Source: a virus
Strand: one strand, 5' to 3'
DNA: 64,000 bases
Virus record (IMG/VR): IMGVR_UViG_3300008050_000024
Span: 1 to 64,000 of that record
Part shown: in pieces, positions 7,613 through 15,338 of the stretch
Numbering within the stretch: position 1 is the first letter of the stretch
How the letters are laid out: each line of letters begins with the position of its first letter
Notes under the pieces: generated by a model
Told to the model about the DNA's origin: nothing
Databases searched by the model: none
What the model saw: only the letters and a program-made list of their open reading frames with translations
Position numbers and translations under genes: made by a program

Positions 7613-7641
7613 AATATACAGGCGATTTCCTTTCTTGTATA
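7613..7641 (-). promoter_or_regulatory. Promoter-like site with conserved leader
   Basis: A TATATT -10 (7613-7618) is spaced 17 from a weak TATACA -35 (7636-7641). The sequence just downstream, CAAGACAAGGATACGAACAA, closely resembles that after the promoters at 11655 and 12120. Confidence 0.5.
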
Positions 7642-7644
7642 GGT

Positions 7645-8013
7645 CTATTCCCTGTAATAAAAAATTTCAACAGGTTTTCTGAGTCGACGAGCACAGGCTA
7701 TAGAATCCCTTGTCCCAGGACTACGCCCATCCCAAAAAGCCACGCCTCTATCCCCATCCCGCCACATCTCTCGATTGCGAATCATCCCCGCGCCCAGCCC
7801 TAGCTTGGTCCAAGCAGCCGGATATGGGAGCCACTCTAGTCCTCGTTCCTTGGCATACTTTTTTGCCAATAGGTCAGCGCCCCTTGCTTCTCCCTCAATA
7901 ATAATGACTTTCCGGCCCTGGGCATGAGTCTGTATGTACTTGTCTAGGGTCTCACACAGAAAAGGATAGTCAGTAAAATCCTGACCCCCACATACGACAA
8001 TCTTCAAAGCCAC
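7645..8013 (-). CDS. SLOG-fold nucleotide-binding protein (YspA/DUF2493-like)
   Basis: A 122-residue Rossmann-like protein with the hallmarks of the small SLOG family: an N-terminal GGQDFTDY turn (residues 9-16), EGEARGADLLAKKYA (about 40-54), and a late NREMWRD / VAFWDG segment. SLOG proteins bind nucleotides or related ligands, and some act in stress or immune signalling. The role of the phage copies is not known. It lies upstream of the promoter-like site at 7613. Confidence 0.8.
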   Translation of the reverse strand: MALKIVVCGGQDFTDYPFLCETLDKYIQTHAQGRKVIIIEGEARGADLLAKKYAKERGLEWLPYPAAWTKLGLGAGMIRNREMWRDGDRGVAFWDGRSPGTRDSIACARRLRKPVEIFYYRE

Positions 8014-8041
8014 TTACCTCCCACTGCCCGCTTACAGTTTT

Positions 8042-8353
8042 TTACGACTTCCTCCACATCTTTCCAATGGGAATTTGCTTGTAGTCGTCCAGTTCAATTT
8101 GCGCCAGTTTTCGATCCTCCTGGAGATCCTGAAGAGCCCACTCGATTAAGTGTTTCTGCAGGTCCTCAATGCTTTCTATGACATCGAGATCCTCCTGTGA
8201 CACGACTGAATTGATCTTGATCGACAACTCTGTTTCAAACCGAAACATTTCCGGATCTTCCCTCGGCAGAGGTGCCTCTGCCGCCGCTATAGGAAGTTCC
8301 GCCCTTCTCTCCATGGCTATTGCCGGTTGATCTACTGTTTTTGTTCGTTCCAT
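8042..8353 (-). CDS. Hypothetical protein, 103 aa
   Basis: Good AAGGAG before the ATG at 8353. The N-terminal third is Ala/Pro/Arg-rich and likely disordered, followed by an acidic helical region (SIEDLQKHLIEWALQDLQEDRKLAQIELDDY, quoted in part: EDLQKHLIEWALQDL). No motif. Stands between the SLOG gene and the 114-aa gene. Confidence 0.6.
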   Translation of the reverse strand: MERTKTVDQPAIAMERRAELPIAAAEAPLPREDPEMFRFETELSIKINSVVSQEDLDVIESIEDLQKHLIEWALQDLQEDRKLAQIELDDYKQIPIGKMWRKS

Positions 8354-8365
8354 GTCAATCTCCTT

Positions 8366-8710
8366 TTAAACTAGTATTACCCCACATTCTTTCTCTAATG
8401 TCGACAAAACCAAAACAGCCTGCCGTTTCTCTTCCCAGGCGCCCTCTAATCGCTGCTTAGCAATATCCGCCGCCTGTTGCAGTCTATCGCATCTTTTGGT
8501 ATGGTTGTCGACTACTCTCTTAGCGGCTGATACGAGATCGGAAAACCACTCCCCGTCCTTTTCATGTTCACTTTTGACAAGGCACTCTTCCATCCCACAT
8601 TCTAATTCAAAATAGAAACGAGTATCATCTTCCCGGCTAAAACGGAAATGGGAAATGCTGCCAATCGTATATGAGTAATTGTATACCAACCAACGTTCCA
8701 GGGACATCAC
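8366..8710 (-). CDS. Hypothetical protein, 114 aa
   Basis: Its ATG overlaps the stop of the upstream short frame by four bases. The N-terminal half is beta-strand-like (RFYFELECGMEECLV); the C-terminal half is a long probable coiled coil rich in Lys, Gln, Ala and Glu (AADIAKQRLEGAWEEKRQAV). No family recognised. Confidence 0.6.
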   Translation of the reverse strand: MMSLERWLVYNYSYTIGSISHFRFSREDDTRFYFELECGMEECLVKSEHEKDGEWFSDLVSAAKRVVDNHTKRCDRLQQAADIAKQRLEGAWEEKRQAVLVLSTLEKECGVILV

Positions 8711-8823
8711 CGACCTCTTTTCAAAATTTCCTTAGCAAACTGAGCGCCATTAATCAAACAGCAGACAGCCGTTTGTCCGTTATGCTTGGACTCGTACAAT
8801 TCAAGAGCTTCAGACCCAATCAA
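8707..8823 (-). CDS. Possible 38-aa mini-protein with uncertain start
   Basis: The reading frame ends by an ATGA overlap with the 114-aa gene. The most economical start is the TTG at 8823, just inside the end of the 47-aa gene; a GTG further upstream is possible. The product (GQTAVCCLINGAQFAKEIL) is helical. Support is mainly the tight packing with its neighbours. Confidence 0.4.
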   Translation of the reverse strand: MIGSEALELYESKHNGQTAVCCLINGAQFAKEILKRGR

Positions 8824-8953
8824 CTTCCGAACCCACCTGCACACAATCTCGAACTGAATCTTCAAGATCTTCTTGTGCCTCTTCCTTTGTATGGAATGTT
8901 CTGATCGTGGCATTCTCTAGATCGTCGTTTTCAAACATTACTGATAGATGCAT
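8810..8953 (-). CDS. Small acidic protein, 47 aa
   Basis: The ATG at 8953 follows GAGGAG at good spacing. The sequence (TIRTFHTKEEAQEDLEDSV) has the strand-then-helix look of small phage proteins in which a T-K-E-E-A segment begins a helix. The stop at 8810 overlaps the next frame. Below usual size limits but convincing in ribosome site and composition. Confidence 0.55.
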   Translation of the reverse strand: MHLSVMFENDDLENATIRTFHTKEEAQEDLEDSVRDCVQVGSEVDWV

Positions 8954-8975
8954 TTTAACTCCTCATCGTAGGATT

Positions 8976-9155
8976 CTACGCCACCTTAGTACAATAGTAA
9001 CACGAAATACAGACATCGTCTAATTTAGGAGGGTTCATGCGCGCATGAACGTGTACGGACAAGGGTACGGGGGTCCAGTCCTCGTAAGAGTCGATCCTAT
9101 CCGCTGAATTGGTCCAATGCCGAGAAACAAGAAAACCGTTGCGATCAATGTCCAT
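8976..9155 (-). CDS. Small protein with C-terminal Cys cluster, 59 aa
   Basis: ATG at 9155 with GGAG upstream. The sequence opens MDIDRNGFLVSRHW and ends CISCYYCTKVA, a compact Cys cluster resembling the other zinc mini-proteins of this arm. It follows a 55-base three-way-junction structure (9184-9238) in its leader, which may affect its translation. Confidence 0.55.
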   Translation of the reverse strand: MDIDRNGFLVSRHWTNSADRIDSYEDWTPVPLSVHVHARMNPPKLDDVCISCYYCTKVA

Positions 9156-9183
9156 CGTCCATTCTCCGTAAACATACAGGGCA

Positions 9184-9238
9184 GGGGGTCTGCGCCTTGT
9201 CCAGCAGGACTGTGCGCTTGTCGGTTAGGACGACCCCC
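9184..9238 (-). ncRNA. Three-way-junction RNA element
   Basis: The ends pair perfectly over seven bases (GGGGGTC with GACCCCC). Inside are a GTC/GAC hairpin and a GCGC/GCGC stem carrying GTCC-TGCT-GGAC. All stems are G-C rich. It is too short and lacks the arms of a tRNA, and has no T-run, so it is not a normal terminator. It sits in the leader of the 59-aa gene, so a cis-regulatory role is possible. No known riboswitch was recognised. Confidence 0.5.
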
Positions 9239-9257
9239 GTCCCTTATGAAAATAATT

Positions 9258-9569
9258 TTATCTCGTCAACTCCCTAAAGCGTAAGTACGCCTCTCCAAGA
9301 TAAGAACTGATTCCCCTGTACCCGTAGGTATCGCTGATCGCCGACCTAAGCGCCTCTTGATAGTCTGAAAAGGATTTAGTAGAGGAATTCGTTGGTATCT
9401 CGTCCGGTTCCAAGTCCATTCCGCTCAAGTAAACAAGTACCCAATCACCCGAAATGCTCTTGTATATTGAAATCGTTTCAAACCAGTTGTGCCTTTCGGA
9501 AGGCTTCTGGCTGTTGTTCCAGTCGCTTTCTTCTTTCCAGGCCCGGCTTGTCTTGTTCGTAAGTTTCAT
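9258..9569 (-). CDS. Hypothetical protein, 103 aa, probably from a leaderless transcript
   Basis: The N-terminus is basic and polar (KLTNKTSRAWKEESDWNNSQ), then mixed alpha/beta with an acidic loop and a helical end (YLGEAYLRFRELTR). No motif. The promoter at 9576-9604 has its -10 hexamer seven bases before the ATG, so the message should begin at or next to the start codon. Confidence 0.6.
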   Translation of the reverse strand: MKLTNKTSRAWKEESDWNNSQKPSERHNWFETISIYKSISGDWVLVYLSGMDLEPDEIPTNSSTKSFSDYQEALRSAISDTYGYRGISSYLGEAYLRFRELTR

Positions 9570-9575
9570 ACCTTG

Positions 9576-9604
9576 AGTATATGAAAACGAAGTAAAGCTG
9601 TCAA
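9576..9604 (-). promoter_or_regulatory. Strong sigma-70/sigma-A-type promoter
   Basis: TTGACA (9599-9604) and TATACT (9576-9581) are separated by 17 bases. The -10 is followed by CAAGG. The ATG of the 103-aa gene lies seven bases downstream, at the expected transcription start. Confidence 0.85.
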
Positions 9605-9642
9605 CACATAAACGAAAATGAATTAACTCTTTTCATTTATTC

Positions 9643-9852
9643 CTAGCCGTACCACTTACCTACTTTGGCGTACAGCACTAAGATCTCCTGGGTCTTTTCA
9701 TACAAGTCAGGATGCAAATCCTGGGCGATAGTTTTGATTACTGCTTGAAGCAATCCGTCAGCGACAACATGATCTGCTTCTTTATCTCCTCCCGATATTG
9801 TCAACATCTTATCTCGGATTACGGTCAATTCTTCTAATCGTACTTTCTGCAT
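9643..9852 (-). CDS. Hypothetical protein, 69 aa
   Basis: Good GAGGAG before the ATG at 9852. The protein is all helical: a basic first helix (QKVRLEELTVIRDKML), then DKEADHVVADGLLQAVIKTIAQDL and a C-terminal helix. No motif. It lies upstream of promoter 9576, so it is probably the end of the preceding unit. Confidence 0.6.
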   Translation of the reverse strand: MQKVRLEELTVIRDKMLTISGGDKEADHVVADGLLQAVIKTIAQDLHPDLYEKTQEILVLYAKVGKWYG

Positions 9853-9887
9853 GATAGACTCCTCTGATTTCGTTACAGATAAGCGCC

Positions 9888-10166
9888 CTAGGCCTCCACA
9901 CCACGGTAAAGGATCTCAATCCAGGACATACCCAAAACGCTGTCCGAATGCTTCATACTAACGAGCCCCAAAAGCCTTGAGCTGATGGCGATCACATTAC
10001 CAGGAATGGCCCCGTAGAAATCACCCGTGAATTTGACCCGCACATACTCGCCCACGGCTGACTCGATTTCCTGTGCGTTGATCCTGGTTACCTCCAGGTT
10101 TGAAAATGTTTTAAAATGCTTCCTAAACTCATTCAGGTCTACCAGCTTTTTTGAAGTCTTGCTCAT
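9888..10166 (-). CDS. Hypothetical protein, 92 aa
   Basis: GAGGA precedes the ATG at 10166. A basic helical N-terminus (KTSKKLVDLNEFRKHFKTF) is followed by a beta-rich segment (AVGEYVRVKFTGDFYGAIPG) that could form a small barrel. A structured 100-base leader with two tetraloop hairpins precedes it. Function unknown. Confidence 0.6.
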   Translation of the reverse strand: MSKTSKKLVDLNEFRKHFKTFSNLEVTRINAQEIESAVGEYVRVKFTGDFYGAIPGNVIAISSRLLGLVSMKHSDSVLGMSWIEILYRGVEA

Positions 10167-10211
10167 ATCTCTCTATCCTCGGTCTACAGCGTCCTGGCTG
10201 ATCATCAGACA

Positions 10212-10250
10212 CCGGGAGCCATCCCGGCATTACCCAGACCCCGGAGGGTC
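10212..10250. other. Two adjacent tetraloop hairpins in an intergenic leader
   Basis: CCGGGA-GCCA-TCCCGG at 10212-10227 and GACCC-CGGA-GGGTC at 10237-10250. Both have four-base loops and G-C stems, and neither is followed by a T-run. They lie in the 100-base gap between the 138-aa and 92-aa genes and may stabilise or process the mRNA. Confidence 0.4.
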
Positions 10251-10266
10251 CAGGTTTCACACGGAC

Positions 10267-10683
10267 CTACTTTTTCAAATGGTTCTTCACAATACCTTCG
10301 AAGATATCCACAGCCTCCACCATTTCCCTCTTGAGTTTCGCCGTATACTTGATGGCGTCGAAAGTGTCCTCATGGGCTCCCAGTCGCTCGAAATGGGTAT
10401 CTAACACGTTCTCAAACTCTGAAGCTCTGGCGCTGATCTGTCCGACCATGTGATACAGCGGGAGGATAGGAAATAATGCATCCCATTTAGACTCGTTGAC
10501 GAGGTTCCCATCTTCAACCACCATAGCCTGGATCTCATCCCTGCCAACGATGCAAGTCTCCCCTGCCATCGTGGAATCGTCATACCCCCTTTTCATGAGC
10601 TCATCTTTGACTTTCCAAACGATCCCAGTGTCAGGAGTTGTAATGCACGCTTTCGATGTGATGATGTTGTCTTTCTTTTTCAT
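10267..10683 (-). CDS. Hypothetical protein, 138 aa
   Basis: Strong GGGGAGG site before the ATG at 10683. Opens KKKDNIITSKACITTPDTG, has a long C-terminal helical region (ASEFENVLDTHFERLGAHED) and ends in a basic helix. It probably belongs to the same transcript as the 74-aa and 187-aa genes. No motif recognised. Confidence 0.6.
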   Translation of the reverse strand: MKKKDNIITSKACITTPDTGIVWKVKDELMKRGYDDSTMAGETCIVGRDEIQAMVVEDGNLVNESKWDALFPILPLYHMVGQISARASEFENVLDTHFERLGAHEDTFDAIKYTAKLKREMVEAVDIFEGIVKNHLKK

Positions 10684-10713
10684 TGCTGTTTCCTCCCCTT
10701 GATTTTAAGCTCC

Positions 10714-10938
10714 TCACTTAACTTCGATATTGGGTTTACTCAATGGACTTGATGAACCCCGGGCTCTTCGGACAAAGACCTTGTCGGTTTCTCGCCACCA
10801 GATCTTATGCCTGCCATCCTGGGCGATTTCAACGTCGGCGTAAAACCGACTGCCCAGGACTTCCGTATTATAGACTTTTTCGACTGTAGTCAACTTGCTC
10901 AGGGCCGTTCTGGCCTGTTGCTCCATAGTTTTATCCAT
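10714..10938 (-). CDS. Hypothetical protein, 74 aa
   Basis: AAAGGAG before the ATG at 10938, which overlaps the end of the 187-aa gene by eight bases. The first 20 residues form an amphipathic helix (DKTMEQQARTALSKLTTVEK), then short strands and a basic Ser-rich end. No family recognised. Confidence 0.6.
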   Translation of the reverse strand: MDKTMEQQARTALSKLTTVEKVYNTEVLGSRFYADVEIAQDGRHKIWWRETDKVFVRRARGSSSPLSKPNIEVK

Positions 10939-11494
10939 TTGCCTTCTCCTTTGCGCGCCTCTCGTCCTCTAAGACCGTCGCAATTCCTACGATGTGCTGT
11001 AGACTAGTAACCTTGCCATTCAGAAAGTATTTAAAGCGCCAAAACTGTGTTCCAAATTGATTGATCACTTCATGGGAATCTACGGTGACTTCCATTCCCT
11101 CGAAACGGCTGATTTTCAGTTTGTCAAAAAAGCGTTCCTTACTGCGTTCTAGTGCCTCCGTCAACTCCTGGACAATCTCGCTCATCAACTTGTCCGCTGC
11201 CGTTTTCGGTTTCCTGGGCAGCACGCCAATTTCCTTCATTTCATTACGGACTGCCACGAGTTCGATTACTTCATTCAAATGTCCGTAGCGCCTAAATATG
11301 AAATGATGCTTGTCACGTACTTGATGCAGTTGAAATGGCAATCCCCAGTATAGGGAGTCATACAGTTCGCCGTGCCTTTCATCTGGGCCGGTGAATTCCT
11401 GTAGAATCTTTGTCCTTACTGTGTCCTCCAGTTTGTCATACGCCCTGGACACTTTTTCAAGTTCCCTGCTCTTCGCTGCTTTTGAAACGAACAT
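10931..11494 (-). CDS. Hypothetical protein, 187 aa
   Basis: The start is chosen at the ATG at 11494 (MFVSKAAKSRELEK) because a perfect AGGAGG precedes it; an upstream in-frame ATG has none. The protein is largely helical and charged (RELEKVSRAYDKLEDTVRTK; LMSEIVQELTEALERSKERF). Cytosolic, function unknown. The first substantial gene after promoter 11655. Confidence 0.6.
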   Translation of the reverse strand: MFVSKAAKSRELEKVSRAYDKLEDTVRTKILQEFTGPDERHGELYDSLYWGLPFQLHQVRDKHHFIFRRYGHLNEVIELVAVRNEMKEIGVLPRKPKTAADKLMSEIVQELTEALERSKERFFDKLKISRFEGMEVTVDSHEVINQFGTQFWRFKYFLNGKVTSLQHIVGIATVLEDERRAKEKANG

Positions 11495-11495
11495 A

Positions 11496-11615
11496 TTACT
11501 TCCTCCTGCCTGGCAATTCAATCACTGTCTTTTTCGGGCTGCCTACATACTGCAATGTCGGCTTACATCCCATTTTAGCACTGGCTACAAACAACGAGGC
11601 GGCTATCAGTAGCAC
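11496..11615 (-). CDS. Small exported or membrane peptide, 39 aa
   Basis: From a GTG at 11615 the peptide begins with a hydrophobic stretch (LLIAASLFVASAKMGC) that resembles a signal or lipoprotein leader, then a short polar Pro/Lys tail. The -3 position is Lys, so the lipobox is poor. The stop lies one base before the next ATG. An in-frame ATG at 11648 would fall at the transcription start within the conserved leader, so the GTG is preferred. Confidence 0.45.
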   Translation of the reverse strand: MLLIAASLFVASAKMGCKPTLQYVGSPKKTVIELPGRRK

Positions 11616-11654
11616 CTTGCCTCTTGTGTGTATGTTGTTCGTACCCATGTTCTA

Positions 11655-11683
11655 AGTATAAGGAACAAACGAAAAAGACACAA
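11655..11683 (-). promoter_or_regulatory. Promoter with conserved leader
   Basis: TTGTGT (11678-11683), 17 bases, TATACT (11655-11660). The initially transcribed sequence ATGGGTACGAACAACATACA is nearly the same as after the promoter at 12120. It directly follows the terminator at 11686-11720. Confidence 0.7.
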
Positions 11684-11685
11684 GA

Positions 11686-11720
11686 GGGTTTGAAAAAAGA
11701 ATTGAACTTTTTTCAAACCC
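11686..11720. terminator. Perfect 14-bp hairpin terminator
   Basis: GGGTTTGAAAAAAG pairs completely with CTTTTTTCAAACCC around a seven-base loop. It stands just after the 116-aa gene on the minus strand and just before the next promoter, separating two units. No long T-run follows on the minus strand. Confidence 0.65.
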
Positions 11721-11726
11721 CGAGTA

Positions 11727-12077
11727 TTAAATGGTGCGTGACATGGAACTGTGATTGGTTACAGATCCATTCGGTTGTATGCTGATACTGAGATTGGCTA
11801 TTGCTCCTTGGCGCTTGTTGTAGTACGCCACTTGCTCGATTAAAACCGAGCCTTTTTTCTGTTCTGCTCGGTACAGTAAGTCCCGGATCTTTACGGTGGG
11901 CATCTGCCCAAAACTCAAACGCTCAATTGCATTCGTGTGTCCGTTTTGGTCCAAAACATAAATGTCCAAAAGATCCCAATAGACGCCCTTGCGCTTATGT
12001 CCTGGAGTGATGCAGTCTTGCTTGAGTTTGATTACCAGATCCTTTAGCTTGGATTGGTCATTGATGTGTGTTTTCAT
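11727..12077 (-). CDS. Hypothetical protein, 116 aa
   Basis: Single-gene unit bounded by promoter 12120 and terminator 11686. GAGGAG precedes the ATG at 12077. The sequence opens with a helix (KTHINDQSKLKDLVIKLKQD), then alternating strands, and ends Ser/Thr/Asn-rich. No motif recognised. Its own strong promoter suggests early or abundant expression. Confidence 0.65.
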   Translation of the reverse strand: MKTHINDQSKLKDLVIKLKQDCITPGHKRKGVYWDLLDIYVLDQNGHTNAIERLSFGQMPTVKIRDLLYRAEQKKGSVLIEQVAYYNKRQGAIANLSISIQPNGSVTNHSSMSRTI

Positions 12078-12119
12078 TCCCTCTCCTCATGTGTGTATGT
12101 TATTCGTACCCGTGTCTTG

Positions 12120-12148
12120 AGTATAATGACGAGGAGAGGGTATGTCAA
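12120..12148 (-). promoter_or_regulatory. Strong promoter
   Basis: TTGACA (12143-12148), 17-base spacer, TATACT (12120-12125), then CAAGACACGGGTACGAATAA. An essentially perfect housekeeping-type promoter driving the 116-aa gene. Confidence 0.88.
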
Positions 12149-12156
12149 CTGTGTAT

Positions 12157-15100
12157 TTACATTTGCCGCTGTACCCCTCTAGGCAGGGGGCCTAATGGTA
12201 CAGGTGCCTTCTCTTCTATAGCGCCTTTTGCCCAGGACTTAGCCATTCGCCTCACTCTTTCGGAAACCGGGTTTCCCATATTAGACTCTACTTCGTCAAA
12301 CGCATTTACTGCTAGAGTGACCCGCTCCTCCACCAAACGCATAGTAGCTTCCAACGTAGTCCTGCAATCCTGTGGCAAGTCTTCCCAAGTTAAATGACTG
12401 TTAATGTTTTGAAGAATTTTCAGAATGTTAGTATTGGCTTCAATTGCTCCACGCGTTGCTTCTACTACTTGTTCCAATTTATGATCGTAATCATGTGCGA
12501 CTGCTAGAATGGACCTCTGTTGATATTCGGACAAATCACTCCAACCGATCTTTCTGGATTCCGTTGGCGTATCCTCTTCTACGATCTCATTGGCTCCGTC
12601 GCTGAGAGCTGCGAATAGATTTAGAAGGGTTGATTTTTGAAACTTCCCTTCTATTGTATACCTTACTTCTTCATTCAGTAACGCCAAGTCATCTGGAGTA
12701 GGACAGCGTCCCTCATCTCCTGGCTCAGAACGCATATCCCCGATACACAGGAACAAAATTCGTTGTGCAGCTATGAAGTGGGCTATATCACCCCAGGCAA
12801 CAAGACCCTGTTCTACTCCGCCCTGCATCAGTCTCAGTAAGCCTAGCGCCTTTTCTACAGAATTGATAACGGCATACTCCTCTTCCGGATTGCCTATAGG
12901 GTACGAGGATAAGTAGCCTTTCCCTATAACTACCAGGACATCACCTAAATCCAATTCCGCCCTGTCATACTCTGATTTACGATCCTCATCTTGTTCCTTC
13001 TTAAGATTCTCCCGCTCTGCTTTAAGCTCTTCAAGAATCTTTTCGTTTTTTTCTAAATCCCTCTCATAGGAGCCCTTACCCCTTTGCCACTCCTCTATCA
13101 ATTCCGGAAACATTCGATAGATCCTGTCGCGCAAGGATTCGGGAGACTGCACAAAATACTGCAAGGCATTCACCAGCGCCTTAGAGTTACTTACAGGGGG
13201 CAAAGAAGTTGATGCGAAAACTCGCAAGGCTTCTGTCGTAAACCTCATCTGCTCTGATACATATTTTGCATTAGGATCACATTTAAAATCAGTCTGCCAC
13301 TTCGCCTGCAATGACAGGAACCGACACATAGTCCTTCCTGTAAAGAAATGCGCATACAAGGCATCAAACATCACATGCAACGAATTGCACTCCTTCTCTG
13401 AATACGGTACCGACATCCCCCCAACCTTTTTGTACCATTCTGGAATTTCCCTATTCAAGTTCTCAGTATGTCCTATAGCATAGGATGGGCTTGATATTGA
13501 TTTGCTCTCCAATTTAATATCGATATCTGGAGCCCCCTCGTCGAAAGCTCCCTTCTTCTGACACTCGTACACCAGATAATCAAGTAGTATTCGGATACGG
13601 GCAAACAGTGACATATCATTATCAAATTGATCTATGGCCACCAGTATATCTAGGGACACCTTTACTCCCTGTTGCTCCGCACACACCACTGTCATGTTTT
13701 TGATGTGCTCCTCTACAGATAACACCAGTTGAAGCGTATTGTGTCCTTTCCTGGAAGCCTCGTGTTCAATACACTCCTTGTACTCTTTTTTCAGCCACTC
13801 ACATAAAACACGCATATGGTAGGTTTCGACAACATCAAACTCAATGTCCCCGCTGGGATATAGCACACCATGCCACTTGCGGAGATCCTTTTTTAATAGT
13901 CGATCTGCCGCTGTCTCTAACTTTTCCGTCAAATTAACCGTGCCGTAGAATTGGTCAAACGCCGCTGTCTGTGCTTCATTTCGAGTAAATACAGGAGGCA
14001 AAACGAAACAAGTCATTAGCACTTCTCGAATAAGAGAAACCGCCTTGTCCTTTCCTTCAGGGCTGTTTTCCAAAATATTAAAGGCCTCTACCAACGGAGG
14101 AACGGCTACAAGAGGACCCTGTAGATGACGTAAAACCGACTCTGTGACCTGATCTACTTCATGCTGCAATAAAACAGGAGGACCCTCCGAAGGGGTGGAA
14201 TCGAGGGGCTTACGAAAAAACGCAGTAAGATAAGAAAAAAGGAAAGAATCGATATGCTTCCGGATCAACTCCTCCTGTACTTTGTTTAGCAAAACAGGGG
14301 GCTTTGCTGCAAGGGGTACGAAACGAGCGTCACAGACTCGCATAACCAACTGATCGATAGTCCAATCGCAATGACTGTGTTGTTTCAATACCGTAAGGGC
14401 AGTGCCCAGTTCCAAAGAGAATTGCGATAAATCAATTGAACTAAAATGGGTCCGGGCAACTTTCGCCAAGATACCAACCTCGTCCCGTGTGATGCCCTTT
14501 TTGTATTTTTCTACATCGGAAAAAAGCAACTCGTTAATATGTACACATAGGAGATGCTGCTGGGACTCTGTCAGGGGAACATCTGCTGGGCGATCCCTCG
14601 TGACAATTGGCGACCCTGCTTCGGTGAGTTTCACTGGGTCTTCCTCAACAAGGACTTCGCCCCCTACCGCATTTGCCCAGGACGATAACACTCGGTACAC
14701 CGCATCCCGCTCTTCAATAGACTCCCATTCGAACTCGGCCGCCTCGGTTTTGTCCCGCAATCGTTCATAGAAGTCCCGAGCTGTCTCTGGTGTTACTTTT
14801 ACGTCAAATTTAAGAGGGTTAGAATCTGATGATTCCTCCGCAGGGTTGTTACAAAGGGGCTTCATTGCCTCCTGTATTTTATCCGTGCCTTCTTCAATGG
14901 AAGATACTCCGTGGGCGCCTACCGAAACATGCCCAAGGTACCCTTTGACGGGAGTGACTGATACTTTATGAGGAAGAGAAGCTGCCTGAATGGGTAGGTT
15001 GGTTGGTTCTTTCTTTGGAGCGGGAGGGACATGAGCGGGATCGCGTTTATCAATCAAACCGTAGACCGCATCCATACATCGATCCAGGTCCTCCTGCCCT

Positions 15101-15315
15101 TGCCATTTGATCATCCCCGAATACGCCAGGCGTTCCATAGTCGCCTTTAATGTCGCGAAAGAGTCTACACCCCAGCCTAGTGCTTTCGCATAAAGCAAAG
15201 CACGTACCGCTTCATCCCTTTCTTGATTGATCATCCTCGTCATGAATAGACCACAAGCGTCTTTCGCTAGTTGGAACATATCGACGCCCTCAGGCGGTTG
15301 CTGTTTTTCTTTCAC
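12157..15315 (-). CDS. Very large protein of unknown function, 1052 aa
   Basis: The start is set at the GTG at 15315 because AAGGAG lies six bases before it. An upstream in-frame ATG would read through the structured leader. The protein is mainly helical and acidic. Residues about 90-240 hold Pro/Ser/Thr-rich linkers (HVPPAPKKEPTN), and about 746-778 is a strong coiled coil (EKILEELKAERENLKKEQ). There is no signal peptide, membrane segment or recognisable catalytic motif. Its size and solitary position behind a structured leader suggest an important product, perhaps a virion-injected or structural protein, but that is only inference. Confidence 0.75.
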   Translation of the reverse strand: MKEKQQPPEGVDMFQLAKDACGLFMTRMINQERDEAVRALLYAKALGWGVDSFATLKATMERLAYSGMIKWQGQEDLDRCMDAVYGLIDKRDPAHVPPAPKKEPTNLPIQAASLPHKVSVTPVKGYLGHVSVGAHGVSSIEEGTDKIQEAMKPLCNNPAEESSDSNPLKFDVKVTPETARDFYERLRDKTEAAEFEWESIEERDAVYRVLSSWANAVGGEVLVEEDPVKLTEAGSPIVTRDRPADVPLTESQQHLLCVHINELLFSDVEKYKKGITRDEVGILAKVARTHFSSIDLSQFSLELGTALTVLKQHSHCDWTIDQLVMRVCDARFVPLAAKPPVLLNKVQEELIRKHIDSFLFSYLTAFFRKPLDSTPSEGPPVLLQHEVDQVTESVLRHLQGPLVAVPPLVEAFNILENSPEGKDKAVSLIREVLMTCFVLPPVFTRNEAQTAAFDQFYGTVNLTEKLETAADRLLKKDLRKWHGVLYPSGDIEFDVVETYHMRVLCEWLKKEYKECIEHEASRKGHNTLQLVLSVEEHIKNMTVVCAEQQGVKVSLDILVAIDQFDNDMSLFARIRILLDYLVYECQKKGAFDEGAPDIDIKLESKSISSPSYAIGHTENLNREIPEWYKKVGGMSVPYSEKECNSLHVMFDALYAHFFTGRTMCRFLSLQAKWQTDFKCDPNAKYVSEQMRFTTEALRVFASTSLPPVSNSKALVNALQYFVQSPESLRDRIYRMFPELIEEWQRGKGSYERDLEKNEKILEELKAERENLKKEQDEDRKSEYDRAELDLGDVLVVIGKGYLSSYPIGNPEEEYAVINSVEKALGLLRLMQGGVEQGLVAWGDIAHFIAAQRILFLCIGDMRSEPGDEGRCPTPDDLALLNEEVRYTIEGKFQKSTLLNLFAALSDGANEIVEEDTPTESRKIGWSDLSEYQQRSILAVAHDYDHKLEQVVEATRGAIEANTNILKILQNINSHLTWEDLPQDCRTTLEATMRLVEERVTLAVNAFDEVESNMGNPVSERVRRMAKSWAKGAIEEKAPVPLGPLPRGVQRQM

Positions 15316-15338
15316 GTGTTTCTCCTTTGATAAAAAGA

